From Clostridium ragsdalei P11 (lineage in GTDB: Bacteria; Bacillota; Clostridia; Clostridiales; Clostridiaceae), in contig NZ_LROS01000016.1 of the NCBI RefSeq assembly GCF_001675165.1, positions 1 to 64,000 on the forward strand: a stretch of DNA of 64,000 nucleotides. The letters run 5' to 3'. A program made the position numbers and the translations under genes. Shown here one piece after another: positions 9,274 through 18,363 of the stretch. The first letter of the stretch is position 1, and each line of letters begins with the position of its first letter. The notes under the pieces were generated by a model. It searched no databases. It saw only the letters and a list, made by a program, of their open reading frames with translations, and was not told the origin of the DNA.

Positions 9274-10366
9274 ATTAGGGGCCATTATTATTTCAGCAGG
9301 ATATTCCTCGAGGATGGGAGACTTTAAACCACTTTTGAAATTTGGAGAATGTACTGCAGTGGAAATGATAATAAATACTTTTAAGGCTTCAAAAATTGAT
9401 GATATTGTAGTAATAGTAGGCCACAGACAAAATGAAGTAATAGATGTAATTAAAAATTTAGGAGTTAAGTGGATAAAAAATGAAGATTATTCAAAGGGCA
9501 TGTTTTCTTCTATAGTAAAGGGCATGGAAGTATTGCAAGAGGATGTAAAGGGCTTTTTTATGAATCCTGTAGATATACCTCTCATAAAAACACATACTGT
9601 AAATATGTTAAAAGATAAATATATGGAGTGTGGTAAGGGTATTATATATCCCAAGTTTAATGGAAAATCAGGGCATCCTCCCTTTATAGATTGTAAGTAT
9701 AGATCAGAAATAATGAAAAGTGATGGTGAAGGGGGACTAAAGAGAATACTTCAAAAGTTTGACAATGATGCTATAAGAATTTCGGTTCCAGACCAAGGCA
9801 TATTGATGGATATGGATATTAAAGAAGACTATAAAAAATTACTTGAATATTTTTATTTAGGAGCACCTAATGTGGAAGAATGTTATTGCATTTTAAACTT
9901 ATATGGTGTACCTTGTAATATAAGGAGACATAGTGATAAAGTATCAGAAATAGCTCTAAATATTTTAAATAAATTAAATAGTAAAGAATATAATTTCAAT
10001 AAAGATATAATGTTAGCTGCAGGACTTTTGCATGATTTGGCTAGAAAAGAAAAAAATCATGCTAAAGAAGGGGAGAAAATATTAAGTGGCTTGGGTTACC
10101 CAAATGTAGGAAAAATAATAGCAACTCATATGGATATAGAGGTAAATGAAGAAGATAATATTACAGAAGGAGAACTACTGTATTTGGCAGATAAAGTTGT
10201 TCAGGAAGATGAATTAGTAGGATTAGAAAAAAGATTTTCTGAATATTCTTCAAAATTTTCAAATAATCCTGAAGCATTAAACAAAGTGAGGAAGAGGTTT
10301 GGGGAAGCCAGAAAAATTGAAAAAAAGATAAAAAGTGTATTGGGGAAAGATTTTAGTTATGAGTAG
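9260..10366 (+). CDS. MobA/MocA-like nucleotidyltransferase fused to an HD domain (DVU_1551-like)
   Basis: Residues 1 to about 195 form a nucleotidyltransferase with the signature IISAGYSSRMGDFKPLLKFG, the metal/nucleotide motif NPVDIPL and the KSGHPPF loop, typical of molybdopterin cytidylyltransferases (MocA). Residues from about 215 form an HD-type phosphohydrolase domain with GLLHDLAR and ATHMD. The fusion suggests both attaching and removing or proofreading a nucleotide, but that is inference. Since Mop-type enzymes use the CMP form of the cofactor, the transferase half probably makes it. The gene overlaps both neighbours, consistent with translation coupling. Confidence 0.82.
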   Translation: MEKDKLGAIIISAGYSSRMGDFKPLLKFGECTAVEMIINTFKASKIDDIVVIVGHRQNEVIDVIKNLGVKWIKNEDYSKGMFSSIVKGMEVLQEDVKGFFMNPVDIPLIKTHTVNMLKDKYMECGKGIIYPKFNGKSGHPPFIDCKYRSEIMKSDGEGGLKRILQKFDNDAIRISVPDQGILMDMDIKEDYKKLLEYFYLGAPNVEECYCILNLYGVPCNIRRHSDKVSEIALNILNKLNSKEYNFNKDIMLAAGLLHDLARKEKNHAKEGEKILSGLGYPNVGKIIATHMDIEVNEEDNITEGELLYLADKVVQEDELVGLEKRFSEYSSKFSNNPEALNKVRKRFGEARKIEKKIKSVLGKDFSYE

Positions 10367-10946
10367 AAAAATATATTTAATAAGACATGGTAAAATAAAT
10401 GTAGGCAGTGAGAAACGTTACATAGGAATTACAGATATATCTTTAAATGAAGAAGGTACTGTACAAGTACTAAAGCTAAAAAAGTTTTTTGAAAAAATAG
10501 ACATAGAGAAAGTATATTTAAGTCCCCTAAAAAGATGTGTTGAGACAGCACATATAATTTTAGAAGGTAGAAATATAGAAAAGATTATAGTAAATGAATT
10601 AATGGAAATAAATATGGGGGAATGGGAAGGAAAAACTTTTAGTTTTATTAAGAGTTCTTTACCGGAGCAGTTTAAAAGTAGAGGAGAAGATATAGGAGGT
10701 TTTGTACCAACAGGGGGAGAAAGCTTTAAAAATCTTGAGAAAAGAGTTATCCCTGTTTTTAAATCTATTATAAACAGTAGTAGTGGTAATATAATTATAA
10801 TTGCCCATGCAGGAGTTAATAGAGTCATACTAAAGAATATTTTATCAATATCTATGCAGGACATATTTAAAATAAATCAACCCTATGGGTGTATAAACGA
10901 GCTTTCCTTTAATAATGGGAAGTGGAATTGGAAATTGTTATTATAA
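10359..10946 (+). CDS. Histidine phosphatase family protein
   Basis: A 195-residue protein of the phosphoglycerate mutase-like clan. The phosphorylated histidine lies in IYLIRHGKIN at the N-terminus; supporting motifs are SPLKRCVETA, NMGEWEGKTF and IIAHAGVNR. Start ATG 10359 overlaps the previous stop (ATGAGTAG), so an upstream TTG at 10335 is not needed. The closest well-known relatives are alpha-ribazole phosphatase (CobC) and broad-range phosphatases. In this operon a role on a nucleotide or cofactor phosphate is plausible but unproven. The gene ends in an overlap with a possible start of the sigma-54 activator. Confidence 0.8.
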   Translation: MSRKIYLIRHGKINVGSEKRYIGITDISLNEEGTVQVLKLKKFFEKIDIEKVYLSPLKRCVETAHIILEGRNIEKIIVNELMEINMGEWEGKTFSFIKSSLPEQFKSRGEDIGGFVPTGGESFKNLEKRVIPVFKSIINSSSGNIIIIAHAGVNRVILKNILSISMQDIFKINQPYGCINELSFNNGKWNWKLLL

Positions 10947-10960
10947 TGGGGGGGATTGTA

Positions 10961-12856
10961 GTGAACACAGTTACTTCTAAATTAGATAATGAAGCTGTAT
11001 ATAAAACGGATGTAGAACTTTCGCATGAAAGATGTAAAAAGTTTGGTATTGATTCACACCAGGTTTTTAGTAAAAAAATATTATATGATAATGAATTACA
11101 GAAAAAATTTGCAGCTAACAGAAATTTAATATTGACCGCGGCACCTTATATGGAGCAGCTAATTAATTTTGTAAAGGGTTTCGATTTCTTTGTATTACTT
11201 ACTGATGGAGAAGGATGTATATTAAATGCATTGGGAGACGAAAAAATACTTTCGAAAGCTTTTTCTTTAAAAATGGTACCAGGGGCTTTTATGAATGAAG
11301 AAAACATTGGAACTAACTCTATGAGTATGGTTATAAGCACTAAAATGCCAGTTCAAATTTCTGGAGATGATCATTTCATTAGAGCATACCACAAATGGAC
11401 GTGTTCTGCAGCACCTATAAAAGATAGTAAAGGAAGACTTATAGGTGTATTGAATCTTACTGGGTATGCTGAATTTGTACATTCTCATACCCTTGGGATG
11501 GTTATAGCAGCGTCAAATGCCATAGAAGAAATGCTTAAAGTAAAAGAATGCAATAAGATTCAAAATATGAATTACAAGCATATAAAAAATATATTTAATT
11601 CTAGCCCTGTTGCTATAATAACTTCTGATATAAATGGTAAAATAAAAATTTGCAACAAAAAAGCACAAGATATGTTTGGGATAAGAAGTAACAAGTTAGA
11701 AGCAGATAAGATGGAAGATATTATAGAAAACTGGAATGATATAAAGACATCTATATATTTAGGCCAAAGTACGTCAAAAGAAACAAACATAGTGGCTGTG
11801 AGAAACAAAACTCAATATCAACTAACTACCAGTTCTATATATAACTGTGAAGATGATAACATTGAGATAGTATATGTTTTTGAAAAAATCAAAATGGCAA
11901 AGAAAAGAAATGACGGACAGGCTTACTATACTTTTGATAAAATAATTGGTCAAGATGAAAGCTTTATGAGAATAATAGAATATGCAAAAAAGATTTCAGA
12001 TAGTAAATCAACTATACTTATAATGGGAGAAAGCGGTACAGGAAAAGAGGTATTTGCACAATCCATTCATAATTACAGTAGTAGAGTAGATGGGCCTTTC
12101 ATAGCTTTAAATTGCGGTGCTATTCCTAAACAACTTATAGAGTCAGAGCTTTTTGGATACGAAGAAGGAGCTTTTACAGGAGCTAAAAAAGGTGGGAACA
12201 TTGGAAAATTTGAATTGGCAGATGGTGGAACTATAATGCTGGATGAAATTGGAGAAATGCCTCTTGATATGCAGACAAAGCTTCTAAGAGTTGTACAGGA
12301 AGGCGTAATAACGAGAATTGGAAGTTCAAAATGTATACCTGTAGATGTAAGAATTATAGCTGTCACGAACAGAGATTTAAAAAAAGAAGTGGAGCGTGGA
12401 AGGTTTAGAAAGGATTTATATTACAGGCTAAATGTACTGCCTTTATATTTGCCTCCACTTAAAGAAAGAAAAAAGGATATACCTCTTCTTATTCAATATT
12501 TTATTGAAACTATATCAAAAAAGTTAAATAAAAAAGAACCAGTTATACCAGAAGAATATTTACAAAAAATGATTAACTACAGCTGGCATGGAAACATAAG
12601 GGAGTTAGAAAATGTAGTGGAGTTAATTATAAATACTGAATCTGTACCTGCAGGTTATTTTTCAGAAGAAAGTTGTAATAATGAAGTACTTGTGAATATT
12701 AACGAAGACTGCTTAAAGTTGGATTATGTGGAAAGGGAACATTTAGTAAAGGTGTTGAAAAAATTTAAAGGAAATATAACCCATTCAGCAGAAGCACTTG
12801 GAATAAGGAGAAATACTTTATACAGCAAAATTAGAAAATATAAAATAGAAATGTAA
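10961..12856 (+). CDS. Sigma-54-dependent activator with GAF and PAS domains
   Basis: A full-length enhancer-binding protein of about 631 residues. The N-terminal part (to about 200) is an acetoin-activator-like GAF region, followed by a PAS domain (FNSSPVAIITSD onward), an AAA+ domain with Walker A GESGTGKE, the GAFTGA loop and Walker [10 protein letters not shown], and a C-terminal Fis helix-turn-helix. I prefer GTG 10961, which has GGGGGGG eight bases ahead, over ATG 10946. It terminates the mop-linked gene run and closely copies the activator at the window start. The ligand of the GAF/PAS part is unknown; an aldehyde or its precursor would fit. Confidence 0.92.
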   Translation: MNTVTSKLDNEAVYKTDVELSHERCKKFGIDSHQVFSKKILYDNELQKKFAANRNLILTAAPYMEQLINFVKGFDFFVLLTDGEGCILNALGDEKILSKAFSLKMVPGAFMNEENIGTNSMSMVISTKMPVQISGDDHFIRAYHKWTCSAAPIKDSKGRLIGVLNLTGYAEFVHSHTLGMVIAASNAIEEMLKVKECNKIQNMNYKHIKNIFNSSPVAIITSDINGKIKICNKKAQDMFGIRSNKLEADKMEDIIENWNDIKTSIYLGQSTSKETNIVAVRNKTQYQLTTSSIYNCEDDNIEIVYVFEKIKMAKKRNDGQAYYTFDKIIGQDESFMRIIEYAKKISDSKSTILIMGESGTGKEVFAQSIHNYSSRVDGPFIALNCGAIPKQLIESELFGYEEGAFTGAKKGGNIGKFELADGGTIMLDEIGEMPLDMQTKLLRVVQEGVITRIGSSKCIPVDVRIIAVTNRDLKKEVERGRFRKDLYYRLNVLPLYLPPLKERKKDIPLLIQYFIETISKKLNKKEPVIPEEYLQKMINYSWHGNIRELENVVELIINTESVPAGYFSEESCNNEVLVNINEDCLKLDYVEREHLVKVLKKFKGNITHSAEALGIRRNTLYSKIRKYKIEM

Positions 12857-12880
12857 AAGAAATATAAGGCTATCAAGTGA

Positions 12881-13075
12881 TTCTTAGGTTTAGGTGTAGT
12901 TTGCTTATAAGGAATACATTTTCTACATCTGAACCTTAGAAGAACTTATCCAGGTGCGTAGCAGTGCTTATCCCCCCACTTTGAAGAAAAGCAGATATCC
13001 CAAATCTTTGATTTGGTGATAGTCGCTTTCACAGAGTGCGATGGGGGTGTTAGCAATGGTAAGCAATCGGATAAA
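12881..13075 (+). other. Multi-stem structured non-coding element
   Basis: Several nested complementary pairs are visible. The first is 12881-12899 with 12923-12941 (TTCTTAGGTT...AACCTTAGAA). The second is GCTTATCCCCCCA 12966-12978 with TGGGGGTGTTAGC 13042-13054. Inside it GATATCCCAAATC 12994-13006 pairs with GATTTGGTGATAGTC 13010-13024 around a TTT loop, and CTTATCC 12945-12951 faces GGATAA 13069-13074. No protein fits. It lies directly downstream of the activator and may be a terminator plus a structured RNA or a repeat. I could not match it to a riboswitch class. The strand is assumed from the upstream gene. Confidence 0.5.
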
Positions 13076-13078
13076 GCA

Positions 13079-13200
13079 AAAAATAAACTTATACTCCGAA
13101 TATTTTTACAACCTTCAGCCCGGTTAAATATTTTGATAAGTTCAAAATATTTAAATGGGCTTCATCATTGTAAAAAATTTCTGCGTATAAGTTTATTTTT
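13079..13200 (+). repeat. Inverted-repeat element, family 2, short copy (122 bp)
   Basis: Perfect 15-bp ends, AAAAATAAACTTATA at 13079-13093 and its complement at 13186-13200. Subterminal sequence CTCCGAATATTTTTACAACC and GGTTAAATATTTTGATAAG is shared with the copies at 26073-26297 and 29141-29366. This copy lacks about 100 bp of their centre, so it looks like an internal deletion derivative. Confidence 0.75.
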
Positions 13201-13263
13201 GATATAGAAGACCATATAACTTTTACTTAATCTTATAATATATTATTACAAAATTAATATATA

Positions 13264-13314
13264 TTGACAGAAGTATAATTCAGAATTATAATAAAAGTGG
13301 ACTAACTAGTTAGT
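13264..13314 (+). promoter_or_regulatory. Promoter plus palindromic operator for the guanine deaminase gene
   Basis: A consensus sigma-70 promoter: TTGACA 13264-13269, 17-bp spacer, TATAAT 13287-13292. Eight bases later comes the perfect 14-bp palindrome ACTAACTAGTTAGT (13301-13314), which covers the expected start point and would block transcription when occupied. The same box with the same spacing stands before ygeX and ygeW, and a variant before the xanthine/urate permease. The leader to the start codon is about 210 nt; I see no purine riboswitch in it. Confidence 0.85.
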
Positions 13315-13519
13315 ATAAACAAAAACAATACTATACAATCACATATTATAGTGCATGCTATATCAAATTAACTTATTTGAGCATAGATTATATCATATTT
13401 AACTCTTCAGTATTCTAATTTACAATCATTTTTAATAATAATGTATTAACACATTAGTTAAATTTCTATTTCTAATCTTTAAATGCAAAAATTACAATAA
13501 CTTAAAAGGGGGCAGCTTA

Positions 13520-14803
13520 ATGGAAGGCATATATATTGTTAAGGGTAATATTATCTTTACTAAAACTTTTGGAAAATTTGAAGTATTTGAAAATGGGTAT
13601 ATTGTAGTTGAAGGTAAGTGCGTTAAAGGTGTATATAAAAATCTTCCTGAAAAGTTTAGTAAGATAAGAGTTATAGACTATGGAGATGCAATTATAATAC
13701 CAGGATTTGTTGATTTGCATTTACATGCATCACAATATGGAAACTTGGGATTAGGACTTGACAAAGAACTTATGCCATGGCTTCAAGAGTATACTTTTCC
13801 TGAGGAAGCAAAATATGCAGACACTAACTATGCAAAAAAGGTGTACTCAGCTTTAATAAGAGATTTGTGGAGATTTGGTACCACAAGGTCATGTGTTTTT
13901 GCAACCATTCATAAAGATTCAACAAAACTTTTAATGGATTTATTTGCGAAGTCAGGACTATCAGCATATGTGGGAAAAGTAAATATGAACAGAAATTCAC
14001 CAGAATATTTGGTAGAAAATACAGAAGATTCAATTTATGATACGGAAGAAATATTGAAGGAATATTGTACAAAATATGAACTTGTAAAGCCTATAATTAC
14101 ACCTAGATTTGTTCCAAGCTGTAGTATGAAGTTATTGAAAAGCTTAGGAAACTTAGCTAAAAAGTACAATGTCCCAGTACAATCACATTTATGTGAAAAT
14201 AATGATGAAGTCAAATTTGTTAAGGAGTTACATCCAGATTGTAAAAATTACGCTAGAGTATATGACAGAGCAGGACTATTGGGTGATGTACCTACTATTA
14301 TGGCTCATTGTATTTTAGTAGATGAAGATGAAATTGAATTAATGAATGGAAAGAATGTATTTATTGCTCACAATCCTAGCTCAAATTGTAATTTATCAAG
14401 TGGAATTGCACCTATTAGAAGGTTTGTAACAAGAGGTATTCCTGTAGGGCTTGGAAGTGATATATCTGCAGGACATAGTTTGTCAATGACAAATGTAATT
14501 GTAAATAGTGGTCAGGCATCAAATTTAAAATGGCTTCAAAGCAGTAAAGTAGATAAGCCTTTTAGTACTGCGGAATTATTTTATCTGGCAACAAAAGGTG
14601 GAGGAAAGTTTTTTGGTAAAGTAGGAAGCTTTGAAAATGGATATGACTTTGATGCTCTTGTTATTGATGATAGCAGTTTATCTATATTTAAACAATTGTC
14701 AATAGAAGAAAGGCTGCAAAAGTTTATTTATACTGGAGATGACAGAAATATTAAGGAGAGATATGTAGCGGGCAAAAAAATAGAGGAGCCTAAGTGTTAT
14801 TAA
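13520..14803 (+). CDS. guaD: Guanine deaminase
   Basis: Converts guanine to xanthine and ammonia. It is a 427-residue zinc-dependent amidohydrolase with metal ligands in GFVDLHLHASQYG (near residue 65), the guanine-recognition segment MPWLQEYTFPEE, HLCEN, AHCILV and SDISAG. The ribosome binding site is AAAAGGGGGC. The gene follows a strong regulated promoter, and its product feeds xanthine into the molybdenum hydroxylases downstream. A purine permease follows after a 64-nt gap. Confidence 0.95.
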   Translation: MEGIYIVKGNIIFTKTFGKFEVFENGYIVVEGKCVKGVYKNLPEKFSKIRVIDYGDAIIIPGFVDLHLHASQYGNLGLGLDKELMPWLQEYTFPEEAKYADTNYAKKVYSALIRDLWRFGTTRSCVFATIHKDSTKLLMDLFAKSGLSAYVGKVNMNRNSPEYLVENTEDSIYDTEEILKEYCTKYELVKPIITPRFVPSCSMKLLKSLGNLAKKYNVPVQSHLCENNDEVKFVKELHPDCKNYARVYDRAGLLGDVPTIMAHCILVDEDEIELMNGKNVFIAHNPSSNCNLSSGIAPIRRFVTRGIPVGLGSDISAGHSLSMTNVIVNSGQASNLKWLQSSKVDKPFSTAELFYLATKGGGKFFGKVGSFENGYDFDALVIDDSSLSIFKQLSIEERLQKFIYTGDDRNIKERYVAGKKIEEPKCY

Positions 14804-14807
14804 AAAT

Positions 14808-14850
14808 AAAGTTCTTTAACTTAACAGGTTTTGGAACTTTAAATAATTTT
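14808..14850 (+). terminator. Weak hairpin between guaD and the permease gene
   Basis: AAAGTTC 14808-14814 pairs with GAACTTT 14834-14840 and is followed by AAATAATTTT. It could cause partial termination and lower permease expression relative to guaD. Confidence 0.35.
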
Positions 14851-14867
14851 ATAATGGGGGTTAATTT

Positions 14868-16292
14868 ATGGAAAGTGGAGTTAATGGACAGAAAAATTCG
14901 TTTCTAGAATCATACTTTAAGTTGAAAGACAATAACACAAATGTAAAGACAGAAATTCTCGCTGGATTCACTACTTTTATTACTATGGCCTATATAATAT
15001 TTGTTAATCCAAGTGTCCTTAGGATAGCAGGTATGAATTCAGCAGGTGTAGTTGGAGATGCGGCTTCAAAGTTTAATGTAGGCTCTGATCCTATTGTGTC
15101 AGCGGTATTTGTTGCTACTTGTCTAGCTGCTGCTGTTGGAACATTTATAATGGGGTTCTATGCAAATTTGCCTTTTGCTCAAGCTCCAGGTATGGGTCTT
15201 AACGCATTCTTTACTTACACAGTATGTTTGACATTAGGTTTTAATTGGCACCAAGCTCTTACTGCAGTACTGACTTCAGGTATTTTGTTTATAATTATTA
15301 CAGTTACATCCATACGAGAAAAAATTGTTGATGCTATACCTCAAAATTTAAAATATGCTATGTCTGGTGGTATAGGACTTTTTATTGCACTTATTGGTTT
15401 GAAAAGTGGTGGAATAATAGTTTCAAATAAATCAACACTTGTTGGGTTTGGAAATTTTGCACAACCAGGAACATTGCTTACCATAATAGGAGTTTTAATA
15501 ATTGGTGTACTTATGGCAAGAAATGTTACAGGATCCATTCTTATAGGTATTGTTTTAACTACACTTATAGGTATACCACTTAAAGTTACTTCTCTTGCAA
15601 ATTTACACATCTTTAGTGCACCACCTTCTCTTGCACCTACTTTTGCAGCTTTTGATTTTTCTGGCCTTTTTTCAAAAGGAGGTACTTCTATAGCAGGAGC
15701 AATTTTGAGTTTTGTTATGGTTGTTATAACAATTTGTTTGGTTGATCTTTTTGATACTATTGGAACACTTGTTGGAACTGCTACAAAGGCAGGGATGGTA
15801 GATGAAAACGGTAAAGTTTTAAGACTTAAGAAAGCTCTTATCTGTGATGCAGTAGCAACAACTGCAGGATCATTTTTCGGAACAAGTACTATTAATACCT
15901 ATGTTGAATCAACATCTGGTGTTACAGCAGGAGGAAGAACCGGTCTCACAGCAGTAACCGTAGGTATATTATTTATTCTTTCATTATTCTTCTCAGGACT
16001 TGTTGGAGTAGTTCCTTCACAGGCTACAGCACCAGCACTTATTATAGTAGGTGCTTTAATGATGGGAGTAATCAAAAATATAGATTTTGGTGATTTTACA
16101 GAAGCATTACCATGTTTCTTCGCTATTTCATTAATGGCTTTTAGTTATAGTATAGCAAATGGTATTGCAGTTGCAATGATCATTTATCCTATAGTAAAAA
16201 TAGCTACTGGTAGAGGTAAAGAACTTAGCCCAATAGTGTATGTTCTTGCCGTATTATTTGTGTTAAGGTATTTACTACTTCCGTTTGAGTAG
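14868..16292 (+). CDS. pbuG: Purine permease, AzgA/PbuG type (guanine/hypoxanthine/adenine)
   Basis: An integral membrane protein of 474 residues with many hydrophobic segments. The family signature ILAGFTTFITMAYIIFVNP lies near residue 33, APGMGLNAFFTY near 105, and DLFDTIGTLVGT and STINTYVESTSGVTAGGRTG further on. Members of this branch import guanine, hypoxanthine and adenine by proton symport. Between guanine deaminase and adenine deaminase it supplies exactly their substrates. Which base it prefers cannot be told from the sequence. Confidence 0.9.
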   Translation: MESGVNGQKNSFLESYFKLKDNNTNVKTEILAGFTTFITMAYIIFVNPSVLRIAGMNSAGVVGDAASKFNVGSDPIVSAVFVATCLAAAVGTFIMGFYANLPFAQAPGMGLNAFFTYTVCLTLGFNWHQALTAVLTSGILFIIITVTSIREKIVDAIPQNLKYAMSGGIGLFIALIGLKSGGIIVSNKSTLVGFGNFAQPGTLLTIIGVLIIGVLMARNVTGSILIGIVLTTLIGIPLKVTSLANLHIFSAPPSLAPTFAAFDFSGLFSKGGTSIAGAILSFVMVVITICLVDLFDTIGTLVGTATKAGMVDENGKVLRLKKALICDAVATTAGSFFGTSTINTYVESTSGVTAGGRTGLTAVTVGILFILSLFFSGLVGVVPSQATAPALIIVGALMMGVIKNIDFGDFTEALPCFFAISLMAFSYSIANGIAVAMIIYPIVKIATGRGKELSPIVYVLAVLFVLRYLLLPFE

Positions 16293-16310
16293 AGTAATAT
16301 ATATTATATA

Positions 16311-16512
16311 TTCAACTTTTACACATATGAGATTTTGACTTAATATAAAAACATTGTGAAGCAACTTTTTTAGTTAATAGTTAAGAGTGAAGAATTAATA
16401 GTTAATGTGGATTTTTTGCAATAGCTAAAAATCATCCTTCACTATTAATTTTTCATTATTAATTCTTAACTTGCGAAGCTTTGCTTCGCAATATTTTTAA
16501 ACTGCGGAAGTA
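16311..16512. repeat. Inverted-repeat element, family 1, copy B (short)
   Basis: Starts with TTCAACTTTTACACATATGA and ends near AAACTGCGGAAG. The inner arms AGTTAAGAGTGAAGAATTAA and TTATTAATTCTTAACTTGCG are complementary, and GCGAAGCTTTGCTTCGC makes an extra hairpin near 16475. It lacks the middle segment present in the copies at 28828 and 32109. It lies between the permease and adenine deaminase genes. Confidence 0.7.
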
Positions 16513-16554
16513 AGATCATAATAGGGCATTTTAATAGATTGGAGAAGTGAGTAG

Positions 16555-18264
16555 ATGAATGAATTGACAAATAAAATCGATGCTGCTATGGGCAGGATAA
16601 AAGCAGAACTTGTACTGAAAGATGCTTTTATAATAAATGTATTTACTCAGACTGTTGAAAAAAAGGATATTGCAATAAATGATGGGATAATTGTAGGAAT
16701 GGGTAAATATGAGGGAAACCATGAAATTGATTGTAATGGTTTTTTTGTAGCACCAGGGTTTATAGATTCTCACGTTCATATAGAATCTTCCATGGTAACT
16801 CCGGAAATATTTTCTGATTTAGTTATTAAAAAAGGTGTTACTACAATTATTGCAGATCCTCACGAGATAGCAAACGTTTTAGGAGAAAAAGGTATAGAAT
16901 TTATGCTGGAAAACAGCAAAAAAGGGGATGGAGATATATTTTTTATGCTTCCGTCTTGTGTTCCGGCAGTAGATTTTGAAGATAATGGTGCAGTGCTTGA
17001 AGCAGATAATTTAGAAAAGTTTATTGAAGATCCTCAAGTTTTAGGACTTGGAGAAGTAATGGATGTTAATGCAGTTACTTCAGGAAATAAAGGGATGCTG
17101 AAAAAAATTTTAATGGTAAACAAGTATGGAAAAAGTTTAGATGGACACTGTCCTAAAATTAATGATAAAGAACTTAATGCTTATTTATGTGCCAACATTA
17201 GAACAGATCATGAATGTACCAATTATGAAGAAGCTTTAGAAAAAGTGAGAAATGGGATGTATGTAATGCTTAGGGAAGGATCTGCAGCTAGAGATCTGAA
17301 AAAAATATTACCTGCAGTAAATGACAAAAATTATAGCAGATTTTTGTTTTGTACTGATGACAGACATATTGAGGATTTAGTAGATGAGGGAAGTATAGAT
17401 AATTGTATACGAACTGCTATAGCTGAAGGATTAGATGCTATAAAAGCATATACGATAGCATCATTTAATGCAGCTAATTGTTATAACTTAAGGGATAGAG
17501 GTGCTATTTCACCTGGTATGAAGGCTGATCTGGTAATATTTGAAGATATGAAAAAATTGAAGATTAAAAATGTAATTAAGGATGGTAAAATATATAAAGA
17601 TAATCATATGTTTAAAGATATTTTTGCTAAGCCTTCAGTAAATGTAGATTATATAAAAGAAGAATTATTTAAGATTAAGGCTAAAGGCAAATTTGTAAAT
17701 GTAATAAATGTGCAGCCAGGAGGACTAGTTACTAAAAAAGAAAAGAGAGAAGTTAAAATAAATGAAGGATTAGTTGAATGTGTTGAAAGTAAGGGAGAAG
17801 TTGTAAATAAGATAGCTGTGATAGAGAGGCACAAAAACAGTGGAAAACATTCTGTTGGGTTCATAGAAGGTCTAGGACTCAAAAAAGCGGCTATAGCTCA
17901 GACAATTGCCCATGATTCTCATAATATAATTGTATTAGGTGACAATGATAAAGATATGGAGATAGCAGTAAATAGCATTATATGCAATAATGGAGGTATA
18001 GTATTTGTATCTGAAGGTAAATTGTTAGAGTATTTAAAATTACCAATAGGTGGACTTATGACATCTGAGAATCCATCTTTGGTAGTAGATAAAATTATAA
18101 AATTAAATTCATTAGCAGTAAAGTTTGGAATTAAAAAAGAAGTTGATCCATTTATAACACTTGGGTTTATGGCACTTCCCGTAATTCCAGAGATAAAAAT
18201 AACTTCAAGGGGATTATTTGATTATTCTAAATTTAGTTTTATAGATTTATTTACAGATATTTAA
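16555..18264 (+). CDS. ade: Adenine deaminase
   Basis: Converts adenine to hypoxanthine and ammonia. Its 569 residues match the usual length of the bacterial Ade family. The metal site shows APGFIDSHVHIESSM near residue 63 and TTIIADPHEIANVLG near 97, followed by GHCPKI, DHECTNYEE, LFCTDDRH and MKADLVIFED. The C-terminal domain has RHKNSGKHSVGFIEGLGL and AHDSHNIIVLGDN. Start ATG 16555 has GAGAAGTGAG ahead. It sits between the purine permease and a TetR gene and completes conversion of bases to hypoxanthine and xanthine. Confidence 0.96.
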   Translation: MNELTNKIDAAMGRIKAELVLKDAFIINVFTQTVEKKDIAINDGIIVGMGKYEGNHEIDCNGFFVAPGFIDSHVHIESSMVTPEIFSDLVIKKGVTTIIADPHEIANVLGEKGIEFMLENSKKGDGDIFFMLPSCVPAVDFEDNGAVLEADNLEKFIEDPQVLGLGEVMDVNAVTSGNKGMLKKILMVNKYGKSLDGHCPKINDKELNAYLCANIRTDHECTNYEEALEKVRNGMYVMLREGSAARDLKKILPAVNDKNYSRFLFCTDDRHIEDLVDEGSIDNCIRTAIAEGLDAIKAYTIASFNAANCYNLRDRGAISPGMKADLVIFEDMKKLKIKNVIKDGKIYKDNHMFKDIFAKPSVNVDYIKEELFKIKAKGKFVNVINVQPGGLVTKKEKREVKINEGLVECVESKGEVVNKIAVIERHKNSGKHSVGFIEGLGLKKAAIAQTIAHDSHNIIVLGDNDKDMEIAVNSIICNNGGIVFVSEGKLLEYLKLPIGGLMTSENPSLVVDKIIKLNSLAVKFGIKKEVDPFITLGFMALPVIPEIKITSRGLFDYSKFSFIDLFTDI

Positions 18265-18293
18265 GTATAACATATGGAGTTTCTATACAAATT

Positions 18294-18322
18294 TTGCGTA
18301 AAATTTAAACTTAGAGTATAAT
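18294..18322 (+). promoter_or_regulatory. Candidate promoter of the TetR gene
   Basis: TTGCGT 18294-18299 and a perfect TATAAT 18317-18322 are separated by 17 bp, about 40 bp before the start codon. The ACTAACTAGTTAGT box is absent here, so the regulator does not obviously control itself through it. Confidence 0.5.
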
Positions 18323-18363
18323 TTTATAGTAGATTATAATTGTTACGAGAAAGAGGTTATACT

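Noticed and set aside
10418-10864. Open frame of 148 codons opposite the histidine phosphatase gene
   Set aside because: Shadow of a gene with all phosphatase motifs; no start signal.
13013-13207. Small open frame of 64 codons before guaD
   Set aside because: It runs through the structured element and a family 2 repeat, and no ribosome binding site precedes it.
13299-13519. Possible purine riboswitch in the 210-nt guaD leader
   Set aside because: I could not find the three-way junction or the conserved loop sequences of the purine class; the leader is plain AT-rich sequence.
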